Of a stretch of DNA of 64,000 bases, positions 1-8,449 are shown piece by piece. Source of the DNA: Piscinibacter defluvii (GTDB taxonomy: Bacteria; Pseudomonadota; Gammaproteobacteria; Burkholderiales; Burkholderiaceae_C). Numbering within the stretch: position 1 is the first letter of the stretch; the number at the start of each line of letters is the position of its first letter. Made by a program: the position numbers and the translations under genes. The stretch covers positions 253,258-317,257 of the forward strand of contig NZ_ML137198.1 in assembly GCF_004011805.1 (NCBI RefSeq), in the 5' to 3' direction. The notes beneath the pieces were generated by a model, which was not told the origin of the DNA, did not search any database, and was given only the letters and a program-made list of their open reading frames with translations.

Positions 1-67
1 CGTTGCCGCGCGGCAGCGGCTTGAGCTGTTCGATCAGCAGGGCGAACAGGACGGCGAAAAAACTCAT
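1..67 (-). CDS. CobD/CbiB-like membrane protein, N-terminal fragment
   Basis: Only the first 22 codons are in the window; the gene continues past the left edge. The ATG lies at 67-65 and the peptide begins MSFFAVLFALLIEQLKPLP, a hydrophobic helix followed by a short polar stretch. I recognise this as the usual start of the CobD/CbiB-family membrane protein that sits beside the CoA-pyrophosphatase gene in Burkholderiales. The call rests on that short start plus gene order, so it is moderate. The preceding NUDIX gene ends 41 bases upstream on the same strand. Confidence 0.5.
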   Translation of the reverse strand, partial: MSFFAVLFALLIEQLKPLPRGN

Positions 68-108
68 GCCGGCCGATGATAGCGGCCACCCCGGCCGCCC
101 CTGCAGAG

Positions 109-804
109 TCAGGCCGCGAGGAAGCCGTACAGATTGCGCAGCATGGCGGCCGTGGCCCCCCAGATGAAGTACTGCCGCGGCGCGCCGTCGGCACCGGGCG
201 CGACCCAGGGCATCGAGAGGAAGCGGCGCTGCTGCCCGCCGGTCTCGAACACATGCCGGTGGTGGTGCGCCGGGTTCATCAGGAAGGCCAGCGGCACCTC
301 GAAGGCTTCGGCCACCTCGAAGGGATCGGGCGTGAGCTCGATGCCCGGGCGCACCAGCGCCACCACCGGGGTGACGACGAAGCCGGTGACGGTGGTGTAG
401 TGCGGCAGCGCGCCGATCACGTCCACCGCGGCGCGCGGCAGGCCCACTTCCTCCTCGGCCTCGCGCAGCGCGGTGGCCACGGCATCGGCATCGTCCGACT
501 CGGCGCGGCCGCCGGGGAAGCTGATCTGCCCGGCATGGTCGCGCAGGTGGTCGGTGCGGCGTGTCAGCAGCACGGTGGTGCCGGCGGCATGTGCCACCAG
601 CGGCACCAGCACCGAGGCATGCGCCGGCTCGCGGCCGGCGAACAGGTGGCCGTCGCCGGCGATCTCGGGCCGGTAGGCCGGCGGCGCAGCGAAGCGCGCA
701 CGCAAGGCGTCCGGCAGGAGCGTGGCCGGATCGACGGCGGGCAGGTGCGCATCGGTGCCGAGCACCGGCACCGCCTGCGGGTCGAGGATCAGCGGGCGGG
801 TCAT
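109..804 (-). CDS. CoA pyrophosphatase (NUDIX hydrolase)
   Basis: 231-residue NUDIX hydrolase of the CoA-pyrophosphatase type, which splits CoA and acyl-CoA to phosphopantetheine and 3',5'-ADP. The family motif LLTRRTDHLRDHAGQISFPGG spans about residues 79-99 and runs into the NUDIX box, with REAEEEVGL supplying the metal-binding glutamates. The ATG at 804 (MTRPLILDP) is chosen because the longer frame begins only at a TTG inside the rplS terminator. No good Shine-Dalgarno is visible. It lies directly downstream of the ribosomal operon terminator, so it needs readthrough or its own promoter, which I could not identify. Confidence 0.85.
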   Translation of the reverse strand: MTRPLILDPQAVPVLGTDAHLPAVDPATLLPDALRARFAAPPAYRPEIAGDGHLFAGREPAHASVLVPLVAHAAGTTVLLTRRTDHLRDHAGQISFPGGRAESDDADAVATALREAEEEVGLPRAAVDVIGALPHYTTVTGFVVTPVVALVRPGIELTPDPFEVAEAFEVPLAFLMNPAHHHRHVFETGGQQRRFLSMPWVAPGADGAPRQYFIWGATAAMLRNLYGFLAA

Positions 805-810
805 CGGGGT

Positions 811-844
811 GGAAAAAGACAAAGCCGCCCTCGCGGGGCGGCTT
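811..844 (-). terminator. Rho-independent terminator of the rpsP-rimM-trmD-rplS operon
   Basis: Read on the minus strand, a perfect 9-bp stem AAGCCGCCC / GGGCGGCTT (844-836 with 830-822) with a 5-base loop is followed by a T-rich tail (TTTGTCTTTTT). It lies 25 bases past the rplS stop. It overlaps the region just upstream of the NUDIX start codon. Confidence 0.85.
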
Positions 845-868
845 CGACGGCGTGAATCCTCATCGGGA

Positions 869-1222
869 TCAGGCCAGCTTCTCCTTGATGCGGGCCGACT
901 TGCCGGAGCGCTCGCGCAGGTAGTAGAGCTTGGCGCGGCGCACGTCGCCCTTGCGCTTGACCTCGATGGAGGCGATCAGCGGGCTGTAGAGCTGGAAGGT
1001 GCGCTCCACGCCTTCGCCGCTGGAGATCTTGCGCACGATGAAGCTGCTGTTCAGGCCGCGGTTGCGCTTGGCGATCACCACGCCTTCGTAGGCCTGCACG
1101 CGCTTGCGCGTGCCTTCGACGACGTTGACGTTCACGATCACCGTGTCGCCCGGCGCGAACTCGGGAATGGTCTTGTTGAGACGGGCAATCTCTTCCCGCT
1201 CGAGGGTCTGGATCAGGTCCAT
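869..1222 (-). CDS. rplS: 50S ribosomal protein L19
   Basis: 117 residues, normal for L19, which sits at the 30S-50S interface. The start ATG at 1222 ([20 protein letters not shown]) is preceded by GGAGAACCC, a good ribosome binding site; a longer in-frame extension upstream lacks family similarity. Conserved blocks include [31 protein letters not shown] and the C-terminal [19 protein letters not shown]. It is the last gene of the rpsP-rimM-trmD-rplS operon, 91 bases after trmD. The gap carries a short hairpin. Confidence 0.97.
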   Translation of the reverse strand: MDLIQTLEREEIARLNKTIPEFAPGDTVIVNVNVVEGTRKRVQAYEGVVIAKRNRGLNSSFIVRKISSGEGVERTFQLYSPLIASIEVKRKGDVRRAKLYYLRERSGKSARIKEKLA

Positions 1223-1266
1223 GGGTTCTCCAATGATCGTGGCGGGGCTTGGTCGGTGGTGTTGGT

Positions 1267-1283
1267 CGGATCCTTCGGATCCG
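1267..1283 (-). promoter_or_regulatory. hairpin in the trmD-rplS gap (rplS leader)
   Basis: A perfect 7-bp inverted repeat, CGGATCC-TTC-GGATCCG, lies between trmD and rplS, 45 bases before the rplS start. A TATAAT-like -10 (1318-1313, minus strand) overlaps the trmD stop just upstream, so the hairpin could sit in the leader of an internal rplS transcript. No convincing -35 is seen. Role is inferred; it may also be an RNA-stability element. Confidence 0.35.
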
Positions 1284-1313
1284 GTGCCCGCCAGAGGATC
1301 GAAAAGCCGCAGA

Positions 1314-2066
1314 TTATAGCCCGAGCGAGGCCAGGAACTTCTCGTCGGCCGGCCGGAGCCGCCCGGCGGCACGCGCCGCGGCGATCAGGTCGGGGCGCCG
1401 GCGCGCGGTGAGTTCGAGCGCCCGCTCGCGCCGCCAGCGGGCGATCTCGGCATGGTGGCCCGACAGCAGCACCGCCGGCACCGGCCGGGCATCGGGCCCC
1501 TCGCCCAGCACCTCGGGCCGGCTGTAGTGCGGGCAATCGAGCAGCGCGTCGGAGAAGCTGTCCTGCTGGTGCGAGGCGGCGTCGCCCAGCACGCCCGGCT
1601 GCAGCCGCGCCACCGCATCCAGCAGCGCCAGGGCGGGCAGTTCGCCGCCGGACAGCACGAAGTCGCCCAGGCTGAGTTCCAGGTCGACATGCCGGTCCAG
1701 GAAGCGCTGGTCGATGCCCTCGTAGCGCCCGCACAGCAGGATCGCGCCGGGCCCGGCGGCGAACTCGCCCACCGCGGCCTGGTCGAGGCGCCGTCCGGTG
1801 GGCGTGAAATGCACCACGGGCGCGGCGTCGGGCCGCGCCGCGCGCACCGCCGCCAGCGCCCGCTCGAGCGGCTCGGCCAGCAGCACCATGCCCGGGCCGC
1901 CGCCGTACGGGCGGTCGTCGACGCGGCGATAGGCATCGTCGGCGAAGTCGCGCAGTGCCCACAGGTGCACGTCGACCCGGCCCGACTCGTAGGCGCGGCG
2001 CGTGACGCCGAGTTCGAGGTGGGGCCGGAACAGGTCCGGGAACAGCGTCAGCACGTCGAAGCGCAT
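1314..2066 (-). CDS. trmD: tRNA (guanine-37-N1)-methyltransferase
   Basis: SpoU-TrmD-class enzyme that methylates N1 of G37 in tRNAs using S-adenosylmethionine, preventing +1 frameshifting. About 250 residues from [13 protein letters not shown]. Visible family motifs: [29 protein letters not shown] (trefoil-knot cofactor site), [12 protein letters not shown] and the C-terminal RPDLI region. An upstream in-frame ATG at 2081 would add five residues and nearly touch the rimM stop; 2066 gives the canonical N-terminus. It is third in the ribosomal operon, 16 bases after rimM. Confidence 0.96.
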   Translation of the reverse strand: MRFDVLTLFPDLFRPHLELGVTRRAYESGRVDVHLWALRDFADDAYRRVDDRPYGGGPGMVLLAEPLERALAAVRAARPDAAPVVHFTPTGRRLDQAAVGEFAAGPGAILLCGRYEGIDQRFLDRHVDLELSLGDFVLSGGELPALALLDAVARLQPGVLGDAASHQQDSFSDALLDCPHYSRPEVLGEGPDARPVPAVLLSGHHAEIARWRRERALELTARRRPDLIAAARAAGRLRPADEKFLASLGL

Positions 2067-2082
2067 CGCGACGCCCGGCAAC

Positions 2083-2667
2083 TCAGTAGTCCAGGCCCCA
2101 GTCGACGACGATGCGGCCGGCCTCGCGGTCCACCGTGTCGACGTAGGCGGCGACGAAGGGGATCAGCCGCTCGGCCTCCTCGCCGGCGGCCGGGTCGGCG
2201 CCCTCGGGCAGCACGCGCAGCACGCTGTGCGGGCCGGTGTCGAGCAGGCCGACGACACGGCCGAGCGACTCGCCCGCGCGGTTGACCACGGCCAGGCCGA
2301 TCAGGTCGACCCAGTAGTACTCGTCGGGCTCGGGCGTCGGGAAGCTGGCGCGCGGCACGAACACACGCGCCCCGCGCAGTGCCTCGGCGGCCGTGCGGTC
2401 GGCCACGTCCTGCGCCTGCGCGACCACGACTTCGCCGTGCTCGCGCGACTGCACGATCTTCAGCAGCGGGGGAAACAATGCAGGCCCCGGGCGCAGCGCG
2501 CCTTCGGGGCTCTTCAGGTACCAGCGGCGCGTGGAGAACAGCGCCTGCGGGTCGGTGGCGAAGGGCTGGACCTTGATCCATCCCTTGACGCCCCAGGCAT
2601 CGACGATGCGGCCGACCTCGACCGCATCGGCGGGCCAATCGACGATGTCGGGCGGGGTGCCCGTCAC
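2083..2667 (-). CDS. rimM: ribosome maturation factor RimM
   Basis: 194 residues, starting with GTG. RimM binds S19 and helps mature the 30S head. The N-terminal beta-barrel begins at [20 protein letters not shown] and the C-terminal PRC-barrel domain at [21 protein letters not shown], ending [11 protein letters not shown]. It is second in the operon, 17 bases after rpsP, and transcribed with trmD and rplS. No strong Shine-Dalgarno precedes the GTG, so coupling to rpsP translation is likely. Confidence 0.95.
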   Translation of the reverse strand: MTGTPPDIVDWPADAVEVGRIVDAWGVKGWIKVQPFATDPQALFSTRRWYLKSPEGALRPGPALFPPLLKIVQSREHGEVVVAQAQDVADRTAAEALRGARVFVPRASFPTPEPDEYYWVDLIGLAVVNRAGESLGRVVGLLDTGPHSVLRVLPEGADPAAGEEAERLIPFVAAYVDTVDREAGRIVVDWGLDY

Positions 2668-2684
2668 GGCCGACCGGGCAGCCC

Positions 2685-2933
2685 TCAGGCCGCCGCCTTG
2701 GCCTGCTGGACCAGACGCTTGACCGTCGGCGACGGCTGGGCGCCGTGGCTGGTCCAGTGCTCCAGGCGATCGTAGGCCACGCGCAGCGGCTGCTCCCCGC
2801 CGGAGGCCACCGGGTTGTAGAAGCCGATGCGCTCAATGAAGCGGCCGTCGCGGCGCTCGCGCGAGTCGGCAACGACGATGTTGTAGAAGGGGCGCTTCTT
2901 GGCGCCGCCACGGGCCAGTCGAATCACGACCAT
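2685..2933 (-). CDS. rpsP: 30S ribosomal protein S16
   Basis: 82 residues, normal length. Begins [20 protein letters not shown] and contains the S16 signature [14 protein letters not shown]; ends [14 protein letters not shown]. The start at 2933 was chosen by family conservation; the frame stays open upstream without similarity. First gene of the operon, with a leader of about 120 bases that carries a strong hairpin. A TATAAT -10 element lies at 3066-3061. Confidence 0.97.
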   Translation of the reverse strand: MVVIRLARGGAKKRPFYNIVVADSRERRDGRFIERIGFYNPVASGGEQPLRVAYDRLEHWTSHGAQPSPTVKRLVQQAKAAA

Positions 2934-3025
2934 GGGGTGTCCTCGGGGTCTGGGGCGATCGGCCCGGCGCGGGAGACACACCGTCCGTGCCGATCTGGGC
3001 TGTCGGGATTCACTGCCGTAGATAC

Positions 3026-3043
3026 GCCGGTCCCCCGACCGGC
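3026..3043 (-). promoter_or_regulatory. leader hairpin of the rpsP operon
   Basis: Perfect 7-bp stem GCCGGTC / GACCGGC with a 4-base loop, between the predicted transcription start and the rpsP ATG. There is no T-run after it, so it is not a simple terminator. It could be an autoregulatory or stability element; that is inference. Confidence 0.4.
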
Positions 3044-3060
3044 CAGCAGCGAAACCCGGC

Positions 3061-3066
3061 ATTATA
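3061..3066 (-). promoter_or_regulatory. -10 element of the rpsP operon promoter
   Basis: Minus-strand TATAAT, an exact sigma-70 -10 hexamer, 128 bases upstream of the rpsP start codon. The region 17 bp further upstream lacks a good -35. It lies 29 bases before the divergent acetyltransferase start at 3095. Confidence 0.55.
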
Positions 3067-3094
3067 GTCGCTCGCGCCCGCCACGCACCTGCCC

Positions 3095-3631
3095 ATGACC
3101 GCATCCCTGTCGATCCGCCCCAGCACCGAGGCCGACCTGCCGGCCATCACCGCCATCTATGCCTGGCACGTCGAGCACGGCACGGGCACCTTCGAGCTCG
3201 ACGTGCCCGACGCGGCCGAGATGGCCCGCCGGCGTGCCGACGTGCTCGACAAGGCCCTGCCCTGGCTGGTGGCCGAACGCGCCGGCGAGGTGCTCGGCTA
3301 CGCCTACGCCAACCACTTCCGCCCGCGGCGCGCCTACCGCTTCTGCCTGGAGGACTCGATCTACCTGGCCGACACGGCGCGCGGGCAGGGTGTCGGGCGC
3401 CTGCTGCTGGCCGAGCTGATGGCACGCTGCCAGGCGGCCGGCGCGCGCCAGATGCTCGCGGTGATCGGCGATTCGGGCAACGCCGGCTCGATCGGCGTGC
3501 ACCGCAGCCTGGGCTTCGAGCACACCGGCGTGCTCAGGAGCGCGGGCTGGAAGTTCGGCCGCTGGCTCGACGTGGTGCTGATGCAGAAGGCGCTCGGTCT
3601 GGGCGATGCAGCGGCCCCCGTCGACCGATGA
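3095..3631 (+). CDS. GNAT N-acetyltransferase, phosphinothricin acetyltransferase-like
   Basis: 178-residue GNAT-fold acetyltransferase. The acetyl-CoA-binding motif [14 protein letters not shown] is clear, and the N-terminal [19 protein letters not shown] plus [11 protein letters not shown] and the late [20 protein letters not shown] are typical of the phosphinothricin/methionine-sulfone acetyltransferase (Pat/YncA) branch. The true substrate cannot be told from sequence; amino-acid-like amines are usual for this branch. Its stop overlaps the next start as ATGA. Confidence 0.85.
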   Translation: MTASLSIRPSTEADLPAITAIYAWHVEHGTGTFELDVPDAAEMARRRADVLDKALPWLVAERAGEVLGYAYANHFRPRRAYRFCLEDSIYLADTARGQGVGRLLLAELMARCQAAGARQMLAVIGDSGNAGSIGVHRSLGFEHTGVLRSAGWKFGRWLDVVLMQKALGLGDAAAPVDR

Positions 3632-4059
3632 GCGCCGGCTACAAGTCGAAGACCCTGGCCACCTGGATCGCGCTGGTGGGCGGCCCGCTCGGGTTGCACC
3701 GCTTCTACCTGCACGGCTTCAAGGACGTCTGGGGCTGGCTGCTGCCCTGGCCGACGCTGCTGGGCACGCTCGGCGTGCTGCGCATGCGTGAACTCGGCCA
3801 GGACGACCGGCTCGCCTGGGTGCTGATCCCGCTGCTCGGCCTGGTGCTGTCGGCCACGATGCTGAGCGCCATCGTCTACGGCCTCACGCCGGACGAGAAG
3901 TGGAACGCACGCCACAACCCGCAGGGCCCGCCGCACGTCAGCGGCTGGGGCGTGGTGATCGGCGTGATCGTCGCGCTGATGCTCGGCGCCGGCGTGCTGA
4001 TGGCGACGATCGCCTTCTCGGCCCAGCGCTTCTTCGAGTACCAGGCCGGGCTCAGTTGA
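3628..4059 (+). CDS. TM2-domain membrane protein
   Basis: 143 residues with about four hydrophobic segments. The N-terminal part, LATWIALVGGPLGLHRFYLH, is the TM2 signature (GxxGxHRFY) of small double-spanning proteins of unknown function. Overlaps the upstream acetyltransferase by ATGA and overlaps the convergent pit gene by 8 bases at the 3' end. No catalytic residues are recognisable. Confidence 0.75.
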   Translation: MSAGYKSKTLATWIALVGGPLGLHRFYLHGFKDVWGWLLPWPTLLGTLGVLRMRELGQDDRLAWVLIPLLGLVLSATMLSAIVYGLTPDEKWNARHNPQGPPHVSGWGVVIGVIVALMLGAGVLMATIAFSAQRFFEYQAGLS

Positions 4060-5065
4060 ACAGCTTCAGGCCGATCCAGTAGAACACGCCGGCCACGAAG
4101 GCCGAGGCGGGGATCGTGAAGATCCAGGCCCAGACGATGTTGCCGGCCACGCCCCAGCGCACCGCCGAGGCGCTGCGCACCGAGCCGACGCCGACGATCG
4201 CGCCGGTGATGGTGTGGGTGGTCGAGACCGGGATGCCCAGCGCGGTGGCCAGGAACAGCGTCAGCGCCCCGCCCGTCTCGGCGCAGAAGCCGCCCACCGG
4301 CTTGAGCTTGGTGATCTTCTGGCCCATGGTCTTGACGATGCGCCAGCCGCCGAACATCGTGCCCAGGCCGATGGCGATGTAGCAGGTCCAGATCACCCAG
4401 GTCGGCGGCAGCTTGTCGCTGGCGCTGGTGTAGCCGGCGGCGATCAGCAGCATCCAGATGATGCCGATGGTCTTCTGCGCGTCGTTGCCGCCGTGGCCCA
4501 GGCTGTACAGGCCGGCCGAGACCAGCTGCAGGCGCCGGAACCAGTTGTCCACCAGCAGTGGCGACGCTCGTCTGAAGAGATGCGCCACCAGCACCATCAG
4601 CAGCGAGCCGAGCAGGAAGCCGAGCAACGGCGAGACGAGGATGAAGGCCACCGTCTTCAGCACCCCGGCACCGATCAGCGAACCGGCGCCGGCCTTGGCG
4701 ATCACCGCACCGACGATGCCGCCGATCAGCGCGTGCGACGAGCTCGACGGGATGCCGTACCACCAGGTGACGATGTTCCAGAAGATCGCCCCGATCAGCG
4801 CGCCGAACACCACGTGGTGATCCACCACGCCCGGCACGACGATGCCCTTGCCGACCGTGGCCGCCACCTTCAGCTGGAACACGAAGATCGCGACGACGTT
4901 GAAGAAGGCCGCGAACAGCACCGCCTGCTGCGGCTTGAGCACGCCGGTGGAGACGACCGTGGCGATCGAGTTGGCGGCGTCGTGGAAGCCGTTCATGAAG
5001 TCGAAGGCCACGGCCAGCACGACCAGCAGCACCACGACCCAGAACGCGGTCTGGACGGAATCCAT
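4052..5065 (-). CDS. pit: low-affinity inorganic phosphate transporter (PiT family)
   Basis: 337 residues, about ten hydrophobic helices. The two PiT family repeats are visible: AFDFMNGFHDAANSIATVVS near residue 20 and GHGGNDAQKTIGIIWMLL near residue 195, plus SSSSHALIGGIVGAV and PVSTTHTITGAIVGVGSV. These proteins import phosphate, often as metal-phosphate, with protons. It follows the DUF47 gene by 26 bases in a two-gene operon, the standard arrangement. A candidate Pho box precedes the operon. Confidence 0.93.
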   Translation of the reverse strand: MDSVQTAFWVVVLLVVLAVAFDFMNGFHDAANSIATVVSTGVLKPQQAVLFAAFFNVVAIFVFQLKVAATVGKGIVVPGVVDHHVVFGALIGAIFWNIVTWWYGIPSSSSHALIGGIVGAVIAKAGAGSLIGAGVLKTVAFILVSPLLGFLLGSLLMVLVAHLFRRASPLLVDNWFRRLQLVSAGLYSLGHGGNDAQKTIGIIWMLLIAAGYTSASDKLPPTWVIWTCYIAIGLGTMFGGWRIVKTMGQKITKLKPVGGFCAETGGALTLFLATALGIPVSTTHTITGAIVGVGSVRSASAVRWGVAGNIVWAWIFTIPASAFVAGVFYWIGLKLFN

Positions 5066-5091
5066 GTATCAGCCCGTCGGCGCGCGTGCGC

Positions 5092-5739
5092 TCAGGAGTT
5101 CTCGAGGACCACGCCCTCGATCAGGTTGGCCACGTCCTCGCAGCGGTCGGAGATCGATTCGAGCTGCTCGTAGATCGTCTTCAGCTTGATCAGCTCGCGC
5201 ACGTCGGTCTCTTCGCGGAACAGCTTGGACATCGCGCTGCGCATCACGCGGTCGGCGTCGCTCTCGAGCTTGTCGATCTCCTCGCAGGTCTTGATGGCCG
5301 CCTCGGCGGTGGCCGGCTGGCTGATCTTGGGCAGCAGCGAGACGGCGTGCTGCACGCGCTCGCAGCACTTGGCCGAGAGGTCGCCCAGGCGCATCACCTC
5401 CTCGGTCATGTGGTGCACGTCGTACAGCGACATGGTCTCGGTCACGTCCTGCAGTAGGTCCAGCACGTCGTCCATCGCATTGATCAGCGAATGGATCTGC
5501 TCGCGGTCGATCGGGGTGATGAAGGTCTTGTGCAGCAGCCGGTTCACCTCGGCGGTGACGCGGTCGGCGCTGCGCTCGGCATTGCCCACCTCGGTGGCGT
5601 ACTTCTCGCGCAGGCCCGGGTCGGCGTAGTTCTGGATCAGCAGCGTGAAGGCACGCGCGCCCTCGACGATGTGCCCGCCATGCTGGTTGAAGAGCTCGAA
5701 GAAGTTGCCTTCGCGGGGCAGCAGCTTGCCGAACAGCAT
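5092..5739 (-). CDS. DUF47 family PhoU-like Pit accessory protein
   Basis: About 215 residues of all-helical, PhoU-like DUF47 protein (family of the OrfA partner of Pit). Starts MLFGKLLPREGNFFELFNQH, preceded by GAGGA. Conserved acidic and charged helices include RSADRVTAEVNRLLHKTFITP, with DREQIHSLINAMDDVLDLL after it. These proteins bind metals and are thought to tune the neighbouring phosphate transporter; that role comes from family and context. An upstream in-frame start six codons earlier is less likely because it abuts the Pho-box-like repeats. Confidence 0.88.
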   Translation of the reverse strand: MLFGKLLPREGNFFELFNQHGGHIVEGARAFTLLIQNYADPGLREKYATEVGNAERSADRVTAEVNRLLHKTFITPIDREQIHSLINAMDDVLDLLQDVTETMSLYDVHHMTEEVMRLGDLSAKCCERVQHAVSLLPKISQPATAEAAIKTCEEIDKLESDADRVMRSAMSKLFREETDVRELIKLKTIYEQLESISDRCEDVANLIEGVVLENS

Positions 5740-5750
5740 CGAATGTCCTC

Positions 5751-5793
5751 GTGTCACACGACGGTCACGAAACCGTCATGGGGCGCGAGTGTA
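5751..5793 (-). promoter_or_regulatory. DUF47-pit promoter region with a three-unit Pho-box-like repeat
   Basis: Three heptamers spaced exactly 11 bp apart read on the plus strand: GTGTCAC (5751), CGGTCAC (5762), CCGTCAT (5773). They resemble the PhoB half-site CTGTCAT. A minus-strand -10-like TACACT lies at 5793-5788, so the repeats fall at or just downstream of the expected start site, a position that fits repression. An overlapping inverted repeat GACGGT-N6-ACCGTC (5760-5777) is an alternative reading. Confidence 0.45.
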
Positions 5794-5803
5794 GCCGGCC
5801 CGG

Positions 5804-6295
5804 TCAGGCGCTCAGGCGCTCGATGCGCTGGTCCGAGACACCCGGCAGCTGCGCCTCCACGCGGCCCCGGCCGGGCACCACGAGCCCGGGCGCCAGCTCG
5901 GCCAGGGGATGCAGCACGAAGGCCCGTTCGTGCAGCCGCGGGTGGGGCACGGCGAGCGTCGGCGTATCGATCACCGCGTCGCCGTACAGCAGCAGGTCGA
6001 GGTCCAGCGTGCGCGGCGCGTTGCGGTACGGCCGCTCGCGGCCATGCGCCCGCTCGATCGCCTGCAGGCGCGCCAGCAGCTCGTGCGGCGCGAGCGTGGT
6101 CTCGAGCTCGGCGACGGCGTTCAGGTAGTCGGGCCCGCTGGAATCGATCGGCGCGCTGCGGTAGATCGACGAGCGGCGCAGCAGCCGCGTGGCGTCGATC
6201 CGGCCGAGCGCGTCGAGCGCCGCGGCCAGCGTGGCGCGTGCGTCGCCCAGGTTCGCGCCCAGGCCGACCCAGGCGCGCGCGGCATCGTCAGGCAT
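5804..6295 (-). CDS. folK: 2-amino-4-hydroxy-6-hydroxymethyldihydropteridine diphosphokinase
   Basis: 163 residues. Transfers pyrophosphate from ATP to the pterin alcohol in folate synthesis. Start ATG at 6295 gives [20 protein letters not shown], with the family's GLGAN near the N-terminus; also visible are [40 protein letters not shown] and the basic and aromatic [21 protein letters not shown]. It overlaps the pcnB end by 8 bases and is the last gene of the perM-hda-HAD-pcnB-folK train. Confidence 0.95.
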   Translation of the reverse strand: MPDDAARAWVGLGANLGDARATLAAALDALGRIDATRLLRRSSIYRSAPIDSSGPDYLNAVAELETTLAPHELLARLQAIERAHGRERPYRNAPRTLDLDLLLYGDAVIDTPTLAVPHPRLHERAFVLHPLAELAPGLVVPGRGRVEAQLPGVSDQRIERLSA

Positions 6296-7784
6296 CGGGC
6301 GCCGGTTCGGCGGCCGGCGCGGGCGCCGCGCCCTCGCCGGCCGGCTTGCGGCGCCGGCGGCGCTTCTTGCGCGCGGCCTCCGGCGCGCCGGCCGTGCCGG
6401 CCGGGCCGCTGCGGCGGGCCTGCTGGTCGCGCTCGCGCGCCTGCTCGACCAGTGCCTCGCGCTCCTCGTCGGTACCGAGGGAGAAGTCCTCCCACCATTC
6501 GGCGAGTTCGTTGTCCACCTCGCCGGCATCGGCGCGCAGGCGCAGGAAGTCGAAGCCGGCACGGAAGCGCGGCTGCTCGACCAGCGAGTACGGCGTGGTG
6601 CCGCTGCGGCGCTCGAAGCGCGGCTGCATCATCCAGATCTCGCGCATGTCGGCGCCCAGCTTGCCGCGGCCGGAAATGTCGCCGATGCGCGCGTCGAAGG
6701 CGGCGTCGACCGCCTGCTGCAGCGCCGGGAACGGGGCCTCGCCGCGCGCCCGGGCCTTCTGCCAGCCGTCGAGCACGTCGTGCCACAGCAGGCAGGCGAG
6801 CATGAAGCTCGGCGCCACCGGCTTGCCCTCGCCGACGCGCCGGTCGGTGTCGGCCAGCGCGAGCTGCACGAACTTCTCGCGCCCGTCGTGGCGCTGCGCC
6901 TCGTCGAGCGCCACGTCGAGCACCGGGAACACGCCGCGGTGCAGGCCCTGCTTGCGCAGCTCCTCGATGCTGGCCAGCGCGTGGCCGGTCTGCAGCAGCT
7001 TGATCATCTCGTCGAAGGTGCGCGAGGGCGGGATGTTGTCCAGCAGCGCGGCCATCTCGCGGATCGGCGCGCGGGTCTTGGGCTCGATCTCGAAGCCGAG
7101 CTTGGCCGCGAAGCGCACCACGCGGATGATGCGCACCGGGTCCTCGCGGTAGCGCGTGGCCGGGTCGCCGATCATGCGCAGCAGCTTCTTGCGCGCGTCG
7201 GCCAGGCCGCCGTGGTAGTCGACCACGATCTCGCGCTGCGGGTCGTAGTACATCGCGTTGACGGTGAAGTCGCGGCGCGCCGCGTCCTCGATCTGCGGGC
7301 CCCAGACGTTGTCGCGCAGCACGCGGCCGCTGGCGTCGACCACGCTGGTCTTGTCGGCCAGTTCGCGGCGCGAGCTCTTCTCGTCGCCCTGCACCTGCTC
7401 GGCGCTGGCGTCGATCAGCGCGCGGAAGGTCGAGACCTCGATCACCTCGTGCTCGCGCCCGCGCCCGAACACCACGTGCACGATGCGGAAGCGCCGCCCG
7501 ATGATGAAGGCGCGCCGGAACAGTGCCTTGACCTGCTCGGGCGTGGCGTTGGTCGCGACGTCGAAGTCCTTCGGCCGCAGGCCGAGCAGCAGGTCGCGCA
7601 CCGCGCCGCCGACGATGTAGGCCTCGTGGCCGGCCTCGGCGAGCGTGCTCACCACCTTGATGGCGCGCTCGTCGACCAGCGCCTTGTCGATGCCGTGCTC
7701 GCTCAGCGGGATCTCGACCCGCTTGCCCAGCGGGTTGGCCTTGCCGCTCTTGCCCAGCAGCTTGTCGATCAGCTTCTTGATCAT
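6288..7784 (-). CDS. pcnB: poly(A) polymerase I
   Basis: 498 residues. Adds poly(A) tails to RNA 3' ends, marking them for decay. Class II nucleotidyltransferase motif [20 protein letters not shown] (residues about 59-78, with the DxD), the [13 protein letters not shown] block, and an arginine/lysine-rich C-terminal tail ending near [16 protein letters not shown], typical of proteobacterial PcnB rather than CCA-adding enzymes. Start ATG at 7784 ([14 protein letters not shown]) overlaps the upstream stop as ATGA. followed by folK, a common betaproteobacterial order. Confidence 0.94.
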   Translation of the reverse strand: MIKKLIDKLLGKSGKANPLGKRVEIPLSEHGIDKALVDERAIKVVSTLAEAGHEAYIVGGAVRDLLLGLRPKDFDVATNATPEQVKALFRRAFIIGRRFRIVHVVFGRGREHEVIEVSTFRALIDASAEQVQGDEKSSRRELADKTSVVDASGRVLRDNVWGPQIEDAARRDFTVNAMYYDPQREIVVDYHGGLADARKKLLRMIGDPATRYREDPVRIIRVVRFAAKLGFEIEPKTRAPIREMAALLDNIPPSRTFDEMIKLLQTGHALASIEELRKQGLHRGVFPVLDVALDEAQRHDGREKFVQLALADTDRRVGEGKPVAPSFMLACLLWHDVLDGWQKARARGEAPFPALQQAVDAAFDARIGDISGRGKLGADMREIWMMQPRFERRSGTTPYSLVEQPRFRAGFDFLRLRADAGEVDNELAEWWEDFSLGTDEEREALVEQARERDQQARRSGPAGTAGAPEAARKKRRRRRKPAGEGAAPAPAAEPAPDA

Positions 7785-8449
7785 TCGAACAGTCTCAGGA
7801 TGCGCCAGCCGCGCTCGCGCGCGATCGCCTCGAGGGCCGGCGACGGATTGGTCGCCACCGGGTCGGTGGCGCGTTCGAGCAGCGGCAGGTCGTTGGGCGA
7901 ATCGCTGTAGACGCTGACCCGCTCGAAATCGCCCCAGGCCGCGCCGGAAGCCGCCAGCCACTCGCCCACCCGCGCCACCTTGCCCTCGCGGTAGCTCGGC
8001 ACGCCGTCGATCCGGCCGGTGATGGTACCCCCGGGCCCACGCTCCAGCCGCACGGCGATCAGCGCCTCGATGCCGAAGGCGCGCGCGATCGGCGCGGTGA
8101 TGAAGTCGTTGGTCGCGGTGACCAGCGCGACACGGTCGCCGCGCGCCTGGTGCTCGCGCACCAGCGCCAGCGCCGCCGGGTGCAGCGCCGGTTCCACCAC
8201 CTCGTGCATGAAGCGCGCATGGGCCTCGGCGCAGCGCTGCGGCCCCTGCGCACGCAGCGGCTCGGTGGCGAAGGCGATGTACGCGTGGATGTCGAGCCGG
8301 CCGGCCTTGTAGTCGGCGAAGAACGCGTCGTTGCGGCGCCGGAAGGCCCCCTCGTCGACCCAGCCGAGCCGGATCACGAACTCGCCCCAGGCGTGGTCCG
8401 AATCGAGCGGGATCAGCGTCTCGTCGAGGTCGAACAGCGTCAGGTTCAC
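7781..8449 (-). CDS. HAD-superfamily (subfamily IB) hydrolase, SerB-like
   Basis: 222 residues, GTG start. The catalytic DLDETL motif (nucleophile Asp7 and Asp9) is near the N-terminus; ALVTATND supplies motif II and YSDSPNDLPLLERA motif IV. This layout is HAD-IB, the branch with phosphoserine phosphatase and CicA. The substrate is unknown. GTGA overlap with hda upstream and ATGA overlap with pcnB downstream place it firmly inside the operon. The start is fixed by the overlap and by the motif distance. Confidence 0.85.
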   Translation of the reverse strand: MNLTLFDLDETLIPLDSDHAWGEFVIRLGWVDEGAFRRRNDAFFADYKAGRLDIHAYIAFATEPLRAQGPQRCAEAHARFMHEVVEPALHPAALALVREHQARGDRVALVTATNDFITAPIARAFGIEALIAVRLERGPGGTITGRIDGVPSYREGKVARVGEWLAASGAAWGDFERVSVYSDSPNDLPLLERATDPVATNPSPALEAIARERGWRILRLFE

